Origin: a virus
DNA length: 64,000 nucleotides
Reading direction: 5' to 3' (one strand)
Virus record (IMG/VR): IMGVR_UViG_3300017971_000190
Coordinates: 62,001 to 126,000 of that record
Made by a program: the position numbers and the translations under genes. Positions within the stretch are counted from its first letter, which is position 1. Each line of letters begins with the position of its first letter. The notes under the pieces were generated by a model. It was not told where the DNA came from. It did not search any database and saw only the letters and a list, made by a program, of their open reading frames with translations. This document shows, piece by piece, positions 32,857 to 42,090 of the stretch.

Positions 32857-35800
32857 GTGTCTTCCCTTCCCAAAACTTACGGTCGTTTTTGGCTTAAAGA
32901 TTCTACTTGGCATGTGGCTTGTGAACCACATGTCATGATTAGATTAAAGCGTACTTTTGACAAAGTACGAAAAGACCAGTACGATGTAATTACTCTAGCA
33001 GACTCTCCAGAAACCTGCCGTGAACTTCTTTGGTTCACCCTTCGTTTTCCTCTCACTGCTATTGATGAACCCACCCAATTTTACCTGGAAGAGCAAGCTG
33101 AAAAACATGAAAGGGAGGAGAAGGAAGTACACCTGCTACTGAGCGGTGAGGTGGAACCCAAAAACTTTAAACTTCGTTTGCCTCTTCGCCCATACCAACG
33201 TATTGCCACCGATTTAGCTCTTAAAACAGGAGGATTATTAATTGCTGACGATCTCGGAACTGGAAAGACTGCTTGTATTATTGGTATGTTTACAGATCAA
33301 CGTACCAGACCAGCTTTAGTTGCTACTCTTGCACATCTCACTTATCAGTGGCAAGCTGAAATAAATCGCTTCGCTCCTGAACTTACCACTCACATAATTA
33401 AGCAGGGAAAGTTTTACCAATTTTCTAAAGACAACATTTTTCCAGATGTTCTTATAACTAGTTATTACAAGTTGCATAGTTGGGCTGAGCATTTAGCTGG
33501 AAAAATTCGTTGTGTAGCCTTTGATGAAATACAAGAACTAAGACATGGAGAAATGAGTTTAAAAGGTTCAGCATCTTTTCATATTTCTGATCAAGCATCT
33601 TTCAGAGTCGGCGCTAGCGCTACTCCATTTTATAATTACGGCGCTGAAATGTTTAATATTATGAAAGCCCTTCGTCCTGGAGTACTAGGGACTTTCTCAG
33701 AATTTGCTAGGGAGTGGCTCAGCTGGGATGGTAAAAAACTAAAAGATCCCAAAGCATTTGGAACCTATCTTCGCGATCATGGTTATATGATTCGTAGAAC
33801 CAGAGAAGATATTAGGAGAACTATTCCCACCCTTACTAAAGTTCCACATTGGATTGATTTTGATTTTGAAGCTCTCGACGCTTTAAAATCATCGGCAGAT
33901 GAATTGGCTCTTTCTATTGTTCGATATGATCCAACTATTGATGAAGAGACACAAAAAGACAAATTCGCTAGAGAAAATGAATTCAAGCAACTTTTACGAC
34001 AAGCAACTGGAATTGGAAAAGCTCCCTATGTTGCAGAATTTGTCCGCATGCTTGTGGAAACTGGTGAACAAGTAGTTGTATTTTTGTGGCACCGCGAATG
34101 TTATTCGATACTAAAAGATCGTCTTAGTGATTATAAACCATCTATGTATACAGGTTCGGAAAGTCCACAACGAAAAAGAAAACAGTTTAATCGTTTCGTG
34201 AGAAAAGAAACTCCAATATTGTTAATTTCTCTCCGCTCAGGCGCTGGACTAGACGGTCTTCAATATCATTGCCGCACTGTCGTTTTTGGAGAATTAGATT
34301 GGTCCCCCGGAGTTATGGAGCAATGCTTAACAATGGAAACAGAAATTTTAACTAAAAAAGGATTTTGCAAAGAAAATGAAGTAGAAGTTGGAGATGAAGT
34401 AGCCGCTTTTGATATAAAAGATAGTAGTATTAAATGGAAGCCAGTTCTGCATAAAGTTTGTAGAAAGTTAGGTAAAAAAGAAAAACTTTTTTACACAGAG
34501 ACGAAAAAAATGGCTTTTAAAGTTACTGGAGATCATAGACTTATTGTGCGGCGTAGTAGACGCACAATTTCAGGAGAAAATAGGTCTGATTGGAAATTTA
34601 AATTAGCAAAGGACGTAGCTGGTAAAAATAGACGATTTGTTCCTACGTGTGGTTTGGAAAAAACTATAGGTGTTGATCTCACAAGTTATGAATTAAGGTT
34701 TTTAGGGTGGTATATTTCTGACGGAAGTTTTAATGGTAATCAAGTAACCATTTACCAAGCTGCTCATCAACCTTGGAATGATGATATTGTAGAAGTTTTA
34801 AATGGTTGTGAATTTACTTGGTATAGATATGAAAGGATTAATACCAACGGTAATTTGTTATATATGTATTGTGTACCAAAAGGGAACGTACAACGTTGGA
34901 CTAAAAATGAAATAAGTACATTCATAAAAATGAAGAAAAAAGGAGTTTCTTATAAAGAAATAGAGGAAAAAATTAATAGACCTAGAAGTAGTCTTTATAA
35001 AAGGTGGGCAAAATTTAAATCGGGTTACAAATATGAATTGATTCCTCCCAAAAATCGAACTACTAAGGGTTGGGAATATTTAGAAAAATATTTAGACAAA
35101 AATTTAAGTCCACTTCTAGAAAACGTTACTCGTGAACAACTAATAAATATTATTCACGGACTTTATATGGGGGATGGTACTAAAAATGAAAGTCGTGAAA
35201 ATGTGGTAATGATTGGCGGTACTAACAAAATTCTTTTCGATCGTCTGCAATCATTATGTGTAAGACGTGGGATGTCTGCTACTATATCTACACACAAAAA
35301 ACCAAAAGATCCGAATAGAAAAATCTCACATACTATTTATATATCTAAATTTGAAGATGCTTACATACCCGGTCCTAATAAACCTAATGTATTGTCAGAA
35401 GTGGAACCAACAAAAAATGAGAAAGTTTGGTGTGTTACAAATGAATTAGGAACATTGGTTACCAGGTATAATGGTAAAGTTGCTGTAGTTGGAAATTGTA
35501 TAGGTCGGGTACATAGAGACGGACAACTAGATGACGTAACAGCTTACTTTTTGTTAGCCAATGGGGGAAGTGATCCTTACGTTTCAGAACTGTTAGGAAT
35601 TAAAAGAGCCCAAATAGAAGGCGTCAAAGATCCAGAAGGTGCCGTTCTTCCCAATTACGATTTAGATAACGTTTCTGTAAAAGAACTAGCGCTTAACTAC
35701 ATGAACCAACGACAAGAAGGAAAGGCGGTAGAAGTCATGCCAACAAACAGAAAAAATTTAGAAACTTATCCTTTGGAAAGTGAAGAGAGTAACATTAAAG

Positions 35801-36042
35801 CCTACTTAACGGACGAAATTAAAATTGAGTTGTCTGAAGGTTTAGCCAATTTTACAAAGGAGAATGATCTGCTAGATCTTATTGACAAAGAACTACTAAC
35901 AGGTTTCTTAAATTCCCTTGGTTTAAAACCCTCTAAAAAGCTGCATAAAAAATTGGTTAAAAATTTGTGCCTGTCTCTTTTAGAAGCTGCTTGTAGAGCG
36001 ACTATCAATGATCGAAAAGTAATTAAAACACATGACTTGTAG
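32857..36042 (+). CDS. SNF2/SF2-type DNA helicase interrupted by an intein
   Basis: 1061 residues from a GTG. Extein: RPYQRIATDLAL and DDLGTGKTA (motif I, 131-139), FDEIQELRHG (motif II, from 222), GASATP (motif III, 252-257), LLISLRSGAGLDGL (motif V), then the motif VI sequence EQ|CIGRVHRDGQ split by the intein. After splicing the protein is about 670 residues. SMARCAL1-like or phage SNF2 helicases move along or anneal duplex DNA. It follows a PD-(D/E)XK protein. Fold and motifs are clear; the cellular role is inferred. Confidence 0.88.
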   Translation: MSSLPKTYGRFWLKDSTWHVACEPHVMIRLKRTFDKVRKDQYDVITLADSPETCRELLWFTLRFPLTAIDEPTQFYLEEQAEKHEREEKEVHLLLSGEVEPKNFKLRLPLRPYQRIATDLALKTGGLLIADDLGTGKTACIIGMFTDQRTRPALVATLAHLTYQWQAEINRFAPELTTHIIKQGKFYQFSKDNIFPDVLITSYYKLHSWAEHLAGKIRCVAFDEIQELRHGEMSLKGSASFHISDQASFRVGASATPFYNYGAEMFNIMKALRPGVLGTFSEFAREWLSWDGKKLKDPKAFGTYLRDHGYMIRRTREDIRRTIPTLTKVPHWIDFDFEALDALKSSADELALSIVRYDPTIDEETQKDKFARENEFKQLLRQATGIGKAPYVAEFVRMLVETGEQVVVFLWHRECYSILKDRLSDYKPSMYTGSESPQRKRKQFNRFVRKETPILLISLRSGAGLDGLQYHCRTVVFGELDWSPGVMEQCLTMETEILTKKGFCKENEVEVGDEVAAFDIKDSSIKWKPVLHKVCRKLGKKEKLFYTETKKMAFKVTGDHRLIVRRSRRTISGENRSDWKFKLAKDVAGKNRRFVPTCGLEKTIGVDLTSYELRFLGWYISDGSFNGNQVTIYQAAHQPWNDDIVEVLNGCEFTWYRYERINTNGNLLYMYCVPKGNVQRWTKNEISTFIKMKKKGVSYKEIEEKINRPRSSLYKRWAKFKSGYKYELIPPKNRTTKGWEYLEKYLDKNLSPLLENVTREQLINIIHGLYMGDGTKNESRENVVMIGGTNKILFDRLQSLCVRRGMSATISTHKKPKDPNRKISHTIYISKFEDAYIPGPNKPNVLSEVEPTKNEKVWCVTNELGTLVTRYNGKVAVVGNCIGRVHRDGQLDDVTAYFLLANGGSDPYVSELLGIKRAQIEGVKDPEGAVLPNYDLDNVSVKELALNYMNQRQEGKAVEVMPTNRKNLETYPLESEESNIKAYLTDEIKIELSEGLANFTKENDLLDLIDKELLTGFLNSLGLKPSKKLHKKLVKNLCLSLLEAACRATINDRKVIKTHDL
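34324..35496 (+). mobile_element. Intein with LAGLIDADG homing endonuclease in helicase motif VI
   Basis: 391 residues in frame inside the helicase. Cys1 begins CLTMETEILT (block A), TGDH (68-71) is block B, FLGWYISDGS (126-135) and IIHGLYMGDGT (276-286) are the two LAGLIDADG helices, KNEISTFIKMKKKGVSYKEI and RPRSSLYKRW (194-228) form a helix-turn-helix-like insert, and VWCVTNELGTLVTRYNGKV then AVVGN (368-391) is blocks F and G followed by Cys+1. The penultimate residue is Gly rather than the usual His. The motif VI site QxxGRxxRxGQ is a highly conserved target, typical of intein insertion. Confidence 0.9.
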
Positions 36043-36274
36043 TGATTGTAGTTAAAAATCCTTCCGCCAACTGGCAATAAAAGACTTCCTTTCCAAGTTA
36101 CATTTTAGTGTAGTGGTAAACCTGGTAGACTTTAAGCTACCAGAGCAGTATAAAAGCATCGTTGTTCTAGTGAGCGGTTCTAGGTTCATTTCCCCCGTCC
36201 GATTACCCTTCCCAGACGACGGTGCTTTCTTTTCTCTTTAACGGTTAAAATCAAAAATTCAGGAGAACAAATCT
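36043..36274 (+). other. Non-coding leader of the virion module, with a strong hairpin
   Basis: 232 bp without a plausible gene. CTGGTAG at 36122-36128 and CTACCAG at 36137-36143 form a perfect 7-bp stem with an 8-base loop; it is preceded by AGTGTAGTGGTAAAC, which looks like a tRNA D arm, but no acceptor stem or proper T arm is present. A pyrimidine-rich stretch (36224-36240) precedes the lipoprotein's AGGAGA site. It probably carries the promoter and leader of the late genes, but I cannot identify a promoter. Confidence 0.4.
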
Positions 36275-36532
36275 ATGAGAAAAGCCGTACCCGCCTTCAT
36301 AGTTATTTTTTCGTTGTTTTTTCTAGCTTGTAATCCTTGTGAACCAGGCGCTCAACGTTGTAACGGAACCATTGTTGAAATTTGTCGCCCTGATAAAAAA
36401 TGGCACAAAGTTCAAAATTGCTCAAAATTGCATAGAACCAAAATGGTCCACAGGTGTAAATGTATTAAACCGGATGGGAAAATCAAATGTTATTGTTGTC
36501 CCATCTCTTCTGCTAAAAAGGAGGTTAATTAA
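36275..36532 (+). CDS. Cysteine-rich lipoprotein
   Basis: 85 residues with AGGAGA upstream. Residues 1-18 are a signal peptide (MRKAVPAFIVIFSLFFLA) ending in a lipobox LFFLAC, with Cys19 for lipidation. The mature part has Cys spacing CNPCEPGAQRCNG...VEICRPDKKWHKVQNC, like repeats in surface lipoproteins of Myxococcota and related bacteria, followed by a basic Cys-rich tail. Phage lipoproteins often block superinfection at the host envelope; this role is inferred. The ATG of the metallopeptidase gene follows three bases later. Confidence 0.65.
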   Translation: MRKAVPAFIVIFSLFFLACNPCEPGAQRCNGTIVEICRPDKKWHKVQNCSKLHRTKMVHRCKCIKPDGKIKCYCCPISSAKKEVN

Positions 36533-36534
36533 CC

Positions 36535-37134
36535 ATGGGAATCGAACAAGTTACTCCAGAGTTAGTCAAAGAATTTTGGAAAGATGCTCTCAAAAAGTTT
36601 GATGCTAAAAGTGTCGATAAAGATGATTCCACTTTTATGAAAAGTATTGCCTCTTTTTTAGACGCAATTAAAATACTGGATAAAGAAGATTTTATGGATC
36701 GATTTACCACTACTATTTTCAAAACCATTTATAGACCTTTTAAAATTGGAGATACCTCTAATTATAGTTTGTGGGGGCAAATAACTGTACTGGTCCACGA
36801 ATTAACACACGTACTTCAATTTGAAGCGAACGAAATTGAATTTACGGTTGGTTACATAACAAATGAAAGCAGTAGAGCTGCTTATGAAGCAGATGCCTAC
36901 AGTGCAGATATGGAAATGCACTATTGGATGTATGGCGAAATTTACAACATTAAAGATCGTGCTGCTAACTTAAAATACTATGGGCTAGAACAAGATGAAA
37001 TTGATTTTGCTGCTTCTGTTATGGAAAGTAACAGTCTAACAATTTTAAATAGTGACGCAGCTGTTAATGATGTAGCTGCATGGACTATGGATTGGTTAGA
37101 AGCCAAGGGTGTTACACCAGAAGTGGTGCACTAA
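36535..37134 (+). CDS. Zinc metallopeptidase-like protein (HELTH)
   Basis: 199 residues with a strong AAGGAGG site. HELTH at 88-92 inside LVHELTHVLQFE is the zincin signature; Glu118 in AAYEADAYSAD is a candidate third ligand downstream. Helical elsewhere, no signal peptide. Encoded between a lipoprotein and virion genes, so it may mature virion proteins or be carried in the particle. Substrate unknown. Confidence 0.65.
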   Translation: MGIEQVTPELVKEFWKDALKKFDAKSVDKDDSTFMKSIASFLDAIKILDKEDFMDRFTTTIFKTIYRPFKIGDTSNYSLWGQITVLVHELTHVLQFEANEIEFTVGYITNESSRAAYEADAYSADMEMHYWMYGEIYNIKDRAANLKYYGLEQDEIDFAASVMESNSLTILNSDAAVNDVAAWTMDWLEAKGVTPEVVH

Positions 37135-37137
37135 GTC

Positions 37138-38145
37138 ATGGGTTGGGGACCGACCACTCCCATAATTGACGGAAAGAATTTTATCAAGACAGACGATCTT
37201 GATAGAAGTTATATTGACGCCTTAAAAGCTGGTAACGATACTCGTTACCTTAGTCTTACCAAATATACTGTTCAGAAATATTTAGAAGCTTGCCTCCGAT
37301 CCGATGGACAATTTCGTCCATTTTTCGACAAATTTGCTGTTTTTACTGGGGGATTTGTAGTTAACGAAAACTTCAACGGTTTAAACGACAACCAGAGGCA
37401 TTTGCAAATTGCTCGCTACATGAGCCAAATTAAATCAATGCCTCCTCAAATTTTTATTCAAGATGAGGGCTATACCCACACTTCTTCTGGCTTAGGCGGT
37501 TTAAGTGCTGGTTGGAACGAACGAACTCCTGATGGAGCACAAATTGTTCGAGTTACAGGAATTGCTGAAATTCCTCTTGCTATTACCTACAGTGTTGTTC
37601 AAGATGAAACTGCTGTAGATGATATGATTGGATTTTTTGAAGCTGCTTTTGGAGATTACCAAAAATTTCTTTGTGGTTGGGTTTTGCGTCCTGCCAGTCC
37701 TATTGACGGAGCTTATTGGGAAGTTCGAATTCCTTTAAGCGGTTGGAGTGTAGGAGCAAAAAGCAATTCTCCTGTAATTGGTTCTTCTGGTGAAGATGTC
37801 ATTTGGTCTGTGACTGTTTCCATTACTTTTGATTTCGAAAATAGTAGCTACATAACTTATAGAGCTGCTCCCATTGCAGATTTGTACAACGCAGAATTTA
37901 CCGTTGCAGTACCATCTTCCATTCCTATAAACAGTGTCATCCCTATCGAGATGGGGCACATGCCCTACCCGGTTGATGTTTATAGTTCTGACATTCGTGT
38001 AGCTTTGATAGATCAAGAAGGTAGTAAGTATTTTATCAGACCAAAACGTCCTGGTGTTTTTAACTTAATTATAAGTAAAAGAGGCGGAACTGACAGAACT
38101 AAACAAGTGTACACAGAGAAAGAGATCAGAGTAACACTTCGCTAA
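37138..38145 (+). CDS. Probable virion structural protein
   Basis: 335 residues, strongly beta-rich with Gly/Ser turns (AYWEVRIPLSGWSVGAKSN, VIWSVTVSITFDFENSS) and a final Ig-like segment (GVFNLIISKRGG). Located directly before the sheath gene, so a tail, neck or baseplate component is likely. No family recognised. Confidence 0.55.
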   Translation: MGWGPTTPIIDGKNFIKTDDLDRSYIDALKAGNDTRYLSLTKYTVQKYLEACLRSDGQFRPFFDKFAVFTGGFVVNENFNGLNDNQRHLQIARYMSQIKSMPPQIFIQDEGYTHTSSGLGGLSAGWNERTPDGAQIVRVTGIAEIPLAITYSVVQDETAVDDMIGFFEAAFGDYQKFLCGWVLRPASPIDGAYWEVRIPLSGWSVGAKSNSPVIGSSGEDVIWSVTVSITFDFENSSYITYRAAPIADLYNAEFTVAVPSSIPINSVIPIEMGHMPYPVDVYSSDIRVALIDQEGSKYFIRPKRPGVFNLIISKRGGTDRTKQVYTEKEIRVTLR

Positions 38146-38175
38146 GAAACCTAGTTACTCTCTAAGGAAGAAGAA

Positions 38176-38199
38176 AGAAGGGGTAGTTATACCTTTTCT
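38176..38199 (+). terminator. Possible weak terminator or processing hairpin
   Basis: AGAAGGGGTA (38176-38185) pairs with TACCTTTTCT (38190-38199) in a 10-bp stem including two G-T pairs and a GTTA loop, followed by a mixed T-rich stretch rather than a clean T run. Lies between two virion genes in a 114-bp gap. Confidence 0.35.
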
Positions 38200-38259
38200 G
38201 TGTCTTTTCATCATCATTAGTGTCAGCATTGTAAGTAGCAGCATTAGAGGAGAAGCCTC

Positions 38260-41200
38260 ATGGCAAATGGCAACGTTGGAGATCTACGTTTAACTCAGAG
38301 TCAATATCTGAGACCTGGTGCGTACATTGGTTACATTTTTCAGGCTCGTCCTGTAAGTTCTAGCGGATTACCTCGTCTACCTGGTTATGTTGGACGCGGA
38401 AGTAGATTAGCACAGACTTTAAATTTCCAAATAATCAGAAGTTACATAAGAGAAAAGCAGTTATCTTTTTCGTTAGTGGCTCCTCATGTTGCTCCTCTCA
38501 CAAGCCCTGCCAGTCCTGATAAAACAATTGCGTCTCTTTACACTCAGGCTGGGTTAACTTTAAGAACAAATGTATGGCAATTTTCGGAAAGTGAACCTGG
38601 AAGTGGTGTCTACGACCAGATCGAAATTGCTATTACTGATTTTGATGTTAACGCTACCTATTATCTGGATTATCAAAGTACAGATCGCACCGTAGACGAC
38701 GAAATTGCAATTGACGAAATTCGTCAAATGTTAGAAGTTGGTGAAGCTGAAGGTTCTGACGAATACATAGAAAATGTTGACTACCGAATTGTTACCGAAA
38801 TTTTAGGTGATGTTAGTGGTGGAAATGCAGATGCTTTAATTCGGGATGAAAACAATTCAGATGGTGATGGTCAAACTGGGGTTATTACGGCTACCCTCCA
38901 AGGTGGTAGTACTGGTTCCATCACTCCCAATCCTGCGAGTAAGTATACATTTGAATATAGTATGAGTTATAATTTGCAGTGCATTGCTAGTGGGGGTATA
39001 GCTCCAGCTCGTTTTGCCACTTTCCAAATTTCAATTGATCCTCTTAGTGGTGGTAATGATCAAGTAGCTCCAGTTCCTAAACACCCCAGCTCTAATGAAG
39101 TCTTTCAGTTTACAATTAATGAATTGGTAAATGATACCAATTATCGTATTGACGCCAATTACCCCTTTACAGATGAAATCGCTTTAAATTTCTCATGGGG
39201 TGGGGCCAATTTCGTAGGTAATGTTGTTCCTGCAAATGCTGACCTTTTTGACTGGGATGCTCTTGGCCCACAATTAATTGAAATTAGTAGTGCTCATGAC
39301 AATACCAACCAATTTTCTGAAGTAACCGAACCCGCCGAAAATGGAAATATTGGTGGTGGTGCCAATACTACTAGTGGAGATATTACTCTTAATACCAATA
39401 CAAATTATGACAACTCTTTTGACCGCCATTATTATATGGAGGTAATTAGTGTTGGTGTAGGCCCTCGTACAGCTACGATTGCTTGGCGTGGTTGGGACGA
39501 AATGCCTTACACCTATGGCACTCTTAATTTAGATGAAAGTAACCCATCTTCTCTTACCAATATTTCTTTGGAAGAAGATATTTATCTTGACTTTGATTTT
39601 GGAGTTGAACATCTTTTAGCAGACGTTGGTGACTTACTGGTTTCACCAGACGCAACTGATTTAACTAGTGCTGTTACCCTTGCCACAGAAATTGGTGTAA
39701 ATTGGAATCGACACGACAATGATACTTTGGTAGCAGCTCATAATATTGGAAGTACAGGTAATCATCAAATTACCGCTGCTGTTCCTGTTGATGAGGCTAC
39801 CCTTAAACTTTTCTGCCAGGACGCTGAAACAGTTTACAGTGACCATATTGGGGATTCTGCAATGCACCCCAGTATTGACACAGTGTGGTTACTTGATAGC
39901 AGTATTACTTTAGACAGTTTAGTTAACTACATTGCTTTCCTAAACGACTTCAAAGTCAAAAATAATAGACACGTAATTGGGGTTAATTTTGTGGCTGGTG
40001 ACACTTGGCTTATGACAGCCAATGCTGCCATGCAATATTATACTGCTAAAGATAATCGCGAATATACTTTAACAACTACAACAGTAACTCCTGGTACCAG
40101 TGTTGAGTTCCAGTGGCGTGGTGATACCTATGAAAGCAGTTGGGGCAATAAAACTCCTACTGTTACCGATCCCTACATGGAGTTTACGGACAACATTACG
40201 TTAGCTCTCCGAAATTTTGACCCGTCAGGAACTTTAACTAATTACGATAGTGGTGATATTTTCACATTTACCACAGTTAACGACAATGAAATTGATTGGA
40301 CTCTTCGCCAAAGAGTTACGCAGAGTTTTGCTTCTGGAGATATTTATTTTGATAGTTTAGGTCGTAGAACCGGAACACCGGGTGCCTACTACGTTATTTT
40401 AGACGATACTCCTGAAACTATTAATAGAGTGGAAGACGCTGTTACAGGTAACGCTCTCAGTTATAGTATTGTCACAGATACTGGGGGAAATAATCTTCCC
40501 TACATCATGTTTATTACTAACCCCAACACGACAGTTGAGGTGACGTATGAACATAGAGGAAGTGAACCAGATCCAGGGTTAGTTTATTTTGTAAGTGTAA
40601 ACCGTCTTCGTTCTGATGATGAGTATAACACTCCTACTTTGTATCTTACTCGTGATTTACTGAATGAAGGGCTGCGTCCAAGCGAGACTACAAACCATAT
40701 TTGGATTATGGGTAATATTGCGTTTGATACCGGATTTTTCGGTTGCTACATTACTCAGGTGAAGAGTGCTAGCGAAGACGAAATTTATACAATTGCTGAT
40801 TACAGACGTGCAATTGATGCTACTGAAACCGTAGATGATATGACTGATTTGGTTGTACTGAGTCAGTACGAAGCTCTTGGTTATGCTAAATCCAGTGTTG
40901 AAAAAATGAGTAATCCTTTCATTGGGCGAGAAAGGTTACTTTGGCAGGGGGCAATGGCTAATACTCCAATTGGAGATTCCAAAACTCCTGACACACTTAT
41001 TTATTTATCTACACGAACTCTGCAGCCCAGTAGTGGAACAATTACCTCTCCAAGTCGTGGACGTTGTATTTTGACTGGAAACACTTGGGCAAAAAGAACT
41101 GTTACGTTAGATGACGGTACGTCTACTCAATTAGATTTAGACGGTTCGTTTATTGCAGGCTATGGAGCTGCTAGAACAGCAGCTTTCGCAGCTCCTTATG

Positions 41201-41742
41201 ATTCTCTTCTTAGAAAAGACTGTGCTAGTTTTGATGATATGGAGACCTTTAATAGTAAAGAATCTATTCTTGTTGGGAATGCTTCTATTCTTTATCTGGA
41301 TTCAGTTGGATCTGGTCTCTTCCGTTACAACGAAAGTGTGACGGTAGATCAAGGTGCTCCCGACGTTCACGAAATTTCTGCGATGACGCAGAAAGATTAT
41401 GTAACACGAAGAATTCGTTCCAAGCTGGACCTGAATTTAGTTGGTATTGTTCCTCCCAGCCCTGCTGCTGGTGTCATTCAGATTCAGAGTTATTTGGTTG
41501 GAGAGCTGGCTAATATTGTTAGTGAAGGATTTGTTGCTCCTTATGGTAGCGAAGAAAATCCACCTACAATTAGACCTATTAGTGCAGATGAAGATACACA
41601 GGTATTTGTAGACGAAAGAGACCGACGACGGTATCACCTTAAATATTGGTACAATATCATTTATCCAATTAAATGGATTCTGGGATTGTACAGTGTAGAT
41701 TCTAGATTCTGGGATAATAGGAGTCTGGCGTCTGCTCAGTAA
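38260..41742 (+). CDS. Tail sheath protein (very long form)
   Basis: 1160 residues with GAGGAGAAG upstream. The C-terminal 250 residues carry the sheath signature: SYEALG-like helices, then NASILYLDSVGSGLFRYNES and HEISAMTQKDYVTRRIRSK, LDLNLVGIVPP. The N-terminal RPGAYIGYIF is typical of sheath N-termini. Sheath proteins are commonly 400-700 residues, so the central 250-750 region is an insertion of beta-rich domains rich in Asn, Asp, Thr and Gly (SGDITLNTNTNYDNS), probably decorating the outside of the tail. Assembles around the tube and contracts on infection. Confidence 0.82.
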   Translation: MANGNVGDLRLTQSQYLRPGAYIGYIFQARPVSSSGLPRLPGYVGRGSRLAQTLNFQIIRSYIREKQLSFSLVAPHVAPLTSPASPDKTIASLYTQAGLTLRTNVWQFSESEPGSGVYDQIEIAITDFDVNATYYLDYQSTDRTVDDEIAIDEIRQMLEVGEAEGSDEYIENVDYRIVTEILGDVSGGNADALIRDENNSDGDGQTGVITATLQGGSTGSITPNPASKYTFEYSMSYNLQCIASGGIAPARFATFQISIDPLSGGNDQVAPVPKHPSSNEVFQFTINELVNDTNYRIDANYPFTDEIALNFSWGGANFVGNVVPANADLFDWDALGPQLIEISSAHDNTNQFSEVTEPAENGNIGGGANTTSGDITLNTNTNYDNSFDRHYYMEVISVGVGPRTATIAWRGWDEMPYTYGTLNLDESNPSSLTNISLEEDIYLDFDFGVEHLLADVGDLLVSPDATDLTSAVTLATEIGVNWNRHDNDTLVAAHNIGSTGNHQITAAVPVDEATLKLFCQDAETVYSDHIGDSAMHPSIDTVWLLDSSITLDSLVNYIAFLNDFKVKNNRHVIGVNFVAGDTWLMTANAAMQYYTAKDNREYTLTTTTVTPGTSVEFQWRGDTYESSWGNKTPTVTDPYMEFTDNITLALRNFDPSGTLTNYDSGDIFTFTTVNDNEIDWTLRQRVTQSFASGDIYFDSLGRRTGTPGAYYVILDDTPETINRVEDAVTGNALSYSIVTDTGGNNLPYIMFITNPNTTVEVTYEHRGSEPDPGLVYFVSVNRLRSDDEYNTPTLYLTRDLLNEGLRPSETTNHIWIMGNIAFDTGFFGCYITQVKSASEDEIYTIADYRRAIDATETVDDMTDLVVLSQYEALGYAKSSVEKMSNPFIGRERLLWQGAMANTPIGDSKTPDTLIYLSTRTLQPSSGTITSPSRGRCILTGNTWAKRTVTLDDGTSTQLDLDGSFIAGYGAARTAAFAAPYDSLLRKDCASFDDMETFNSKESILVGNASILYLDSVGSGLFRYNESVTVDQGAPDVHEISAMTQKDYVTRRIRSKLDLNLVGIVPPSPAAGVIQIQSYLVGELANIVSEGFVAPYGSEENPPTIRPISADEDTQVFVDERDRRRYHLKYWYNIIYPIKWILGLYSVDSRFWDNRSLASAQ

Positions 41743-41754
41743 GGATAAAAGACA

Positions 41755-42090
41755 ATGATTAATTTCCCACAAACTAAAATCACCAGAGCTATCGAAGCTG
41801 AAGTAACTAAAAAATTAAAAGACTACATTCCTAAAAATGAGGAAGTAGGAATTAAAAAAGTAACTGAATATGTTAAGTCTGCTCGGGATAATAGGTGTAA
41901 AGATTTACCGGAGCAATTTAAAGAAGTCACAGTAGCTAGTCATGGTGAGGATGAACATTGGCTTGGTTTTAGTTACTATTATCAGCGAAGTGAAGATGAA
42001 GTAGGTGTAGGTTTGTTCCAACTAGACAAACGCTTTTGGGAGAAAAATTCTAAAGAAGAGACAACGTCTTCTAAACCAGAAGAAAACTAG
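41755..42090 (+). CDS. Small virion-module protein
   Basis: 111 residues, 12 bases after the sheath gene. Helical N-terminus, beta middle (HWLGFSYYYQRSEDEVGVGLF). Position between sheath and tube suggests a tail-completion or connector protein; not recognised by sequence. Confidence 0.5.
   Translation: MINFPQTKITRAIEAEVTKKLKDYIPKNEEVGIKKVTEYVKSARDNRCKDLPEQFKEVTVASHGEDEHWLGFSYYYQRSEDEVGVGLFQLDKRFWEKNSKEETTSSKPEEN

Noticed and set aside
36095-36240. tRNA gene
   Set aside because: D-arm- and anticodon-arm-like parts are present, but there is no 7-bp acceptor stem, the T-arm-like sequence does not pair, and the anticodon loop would have eight bases.
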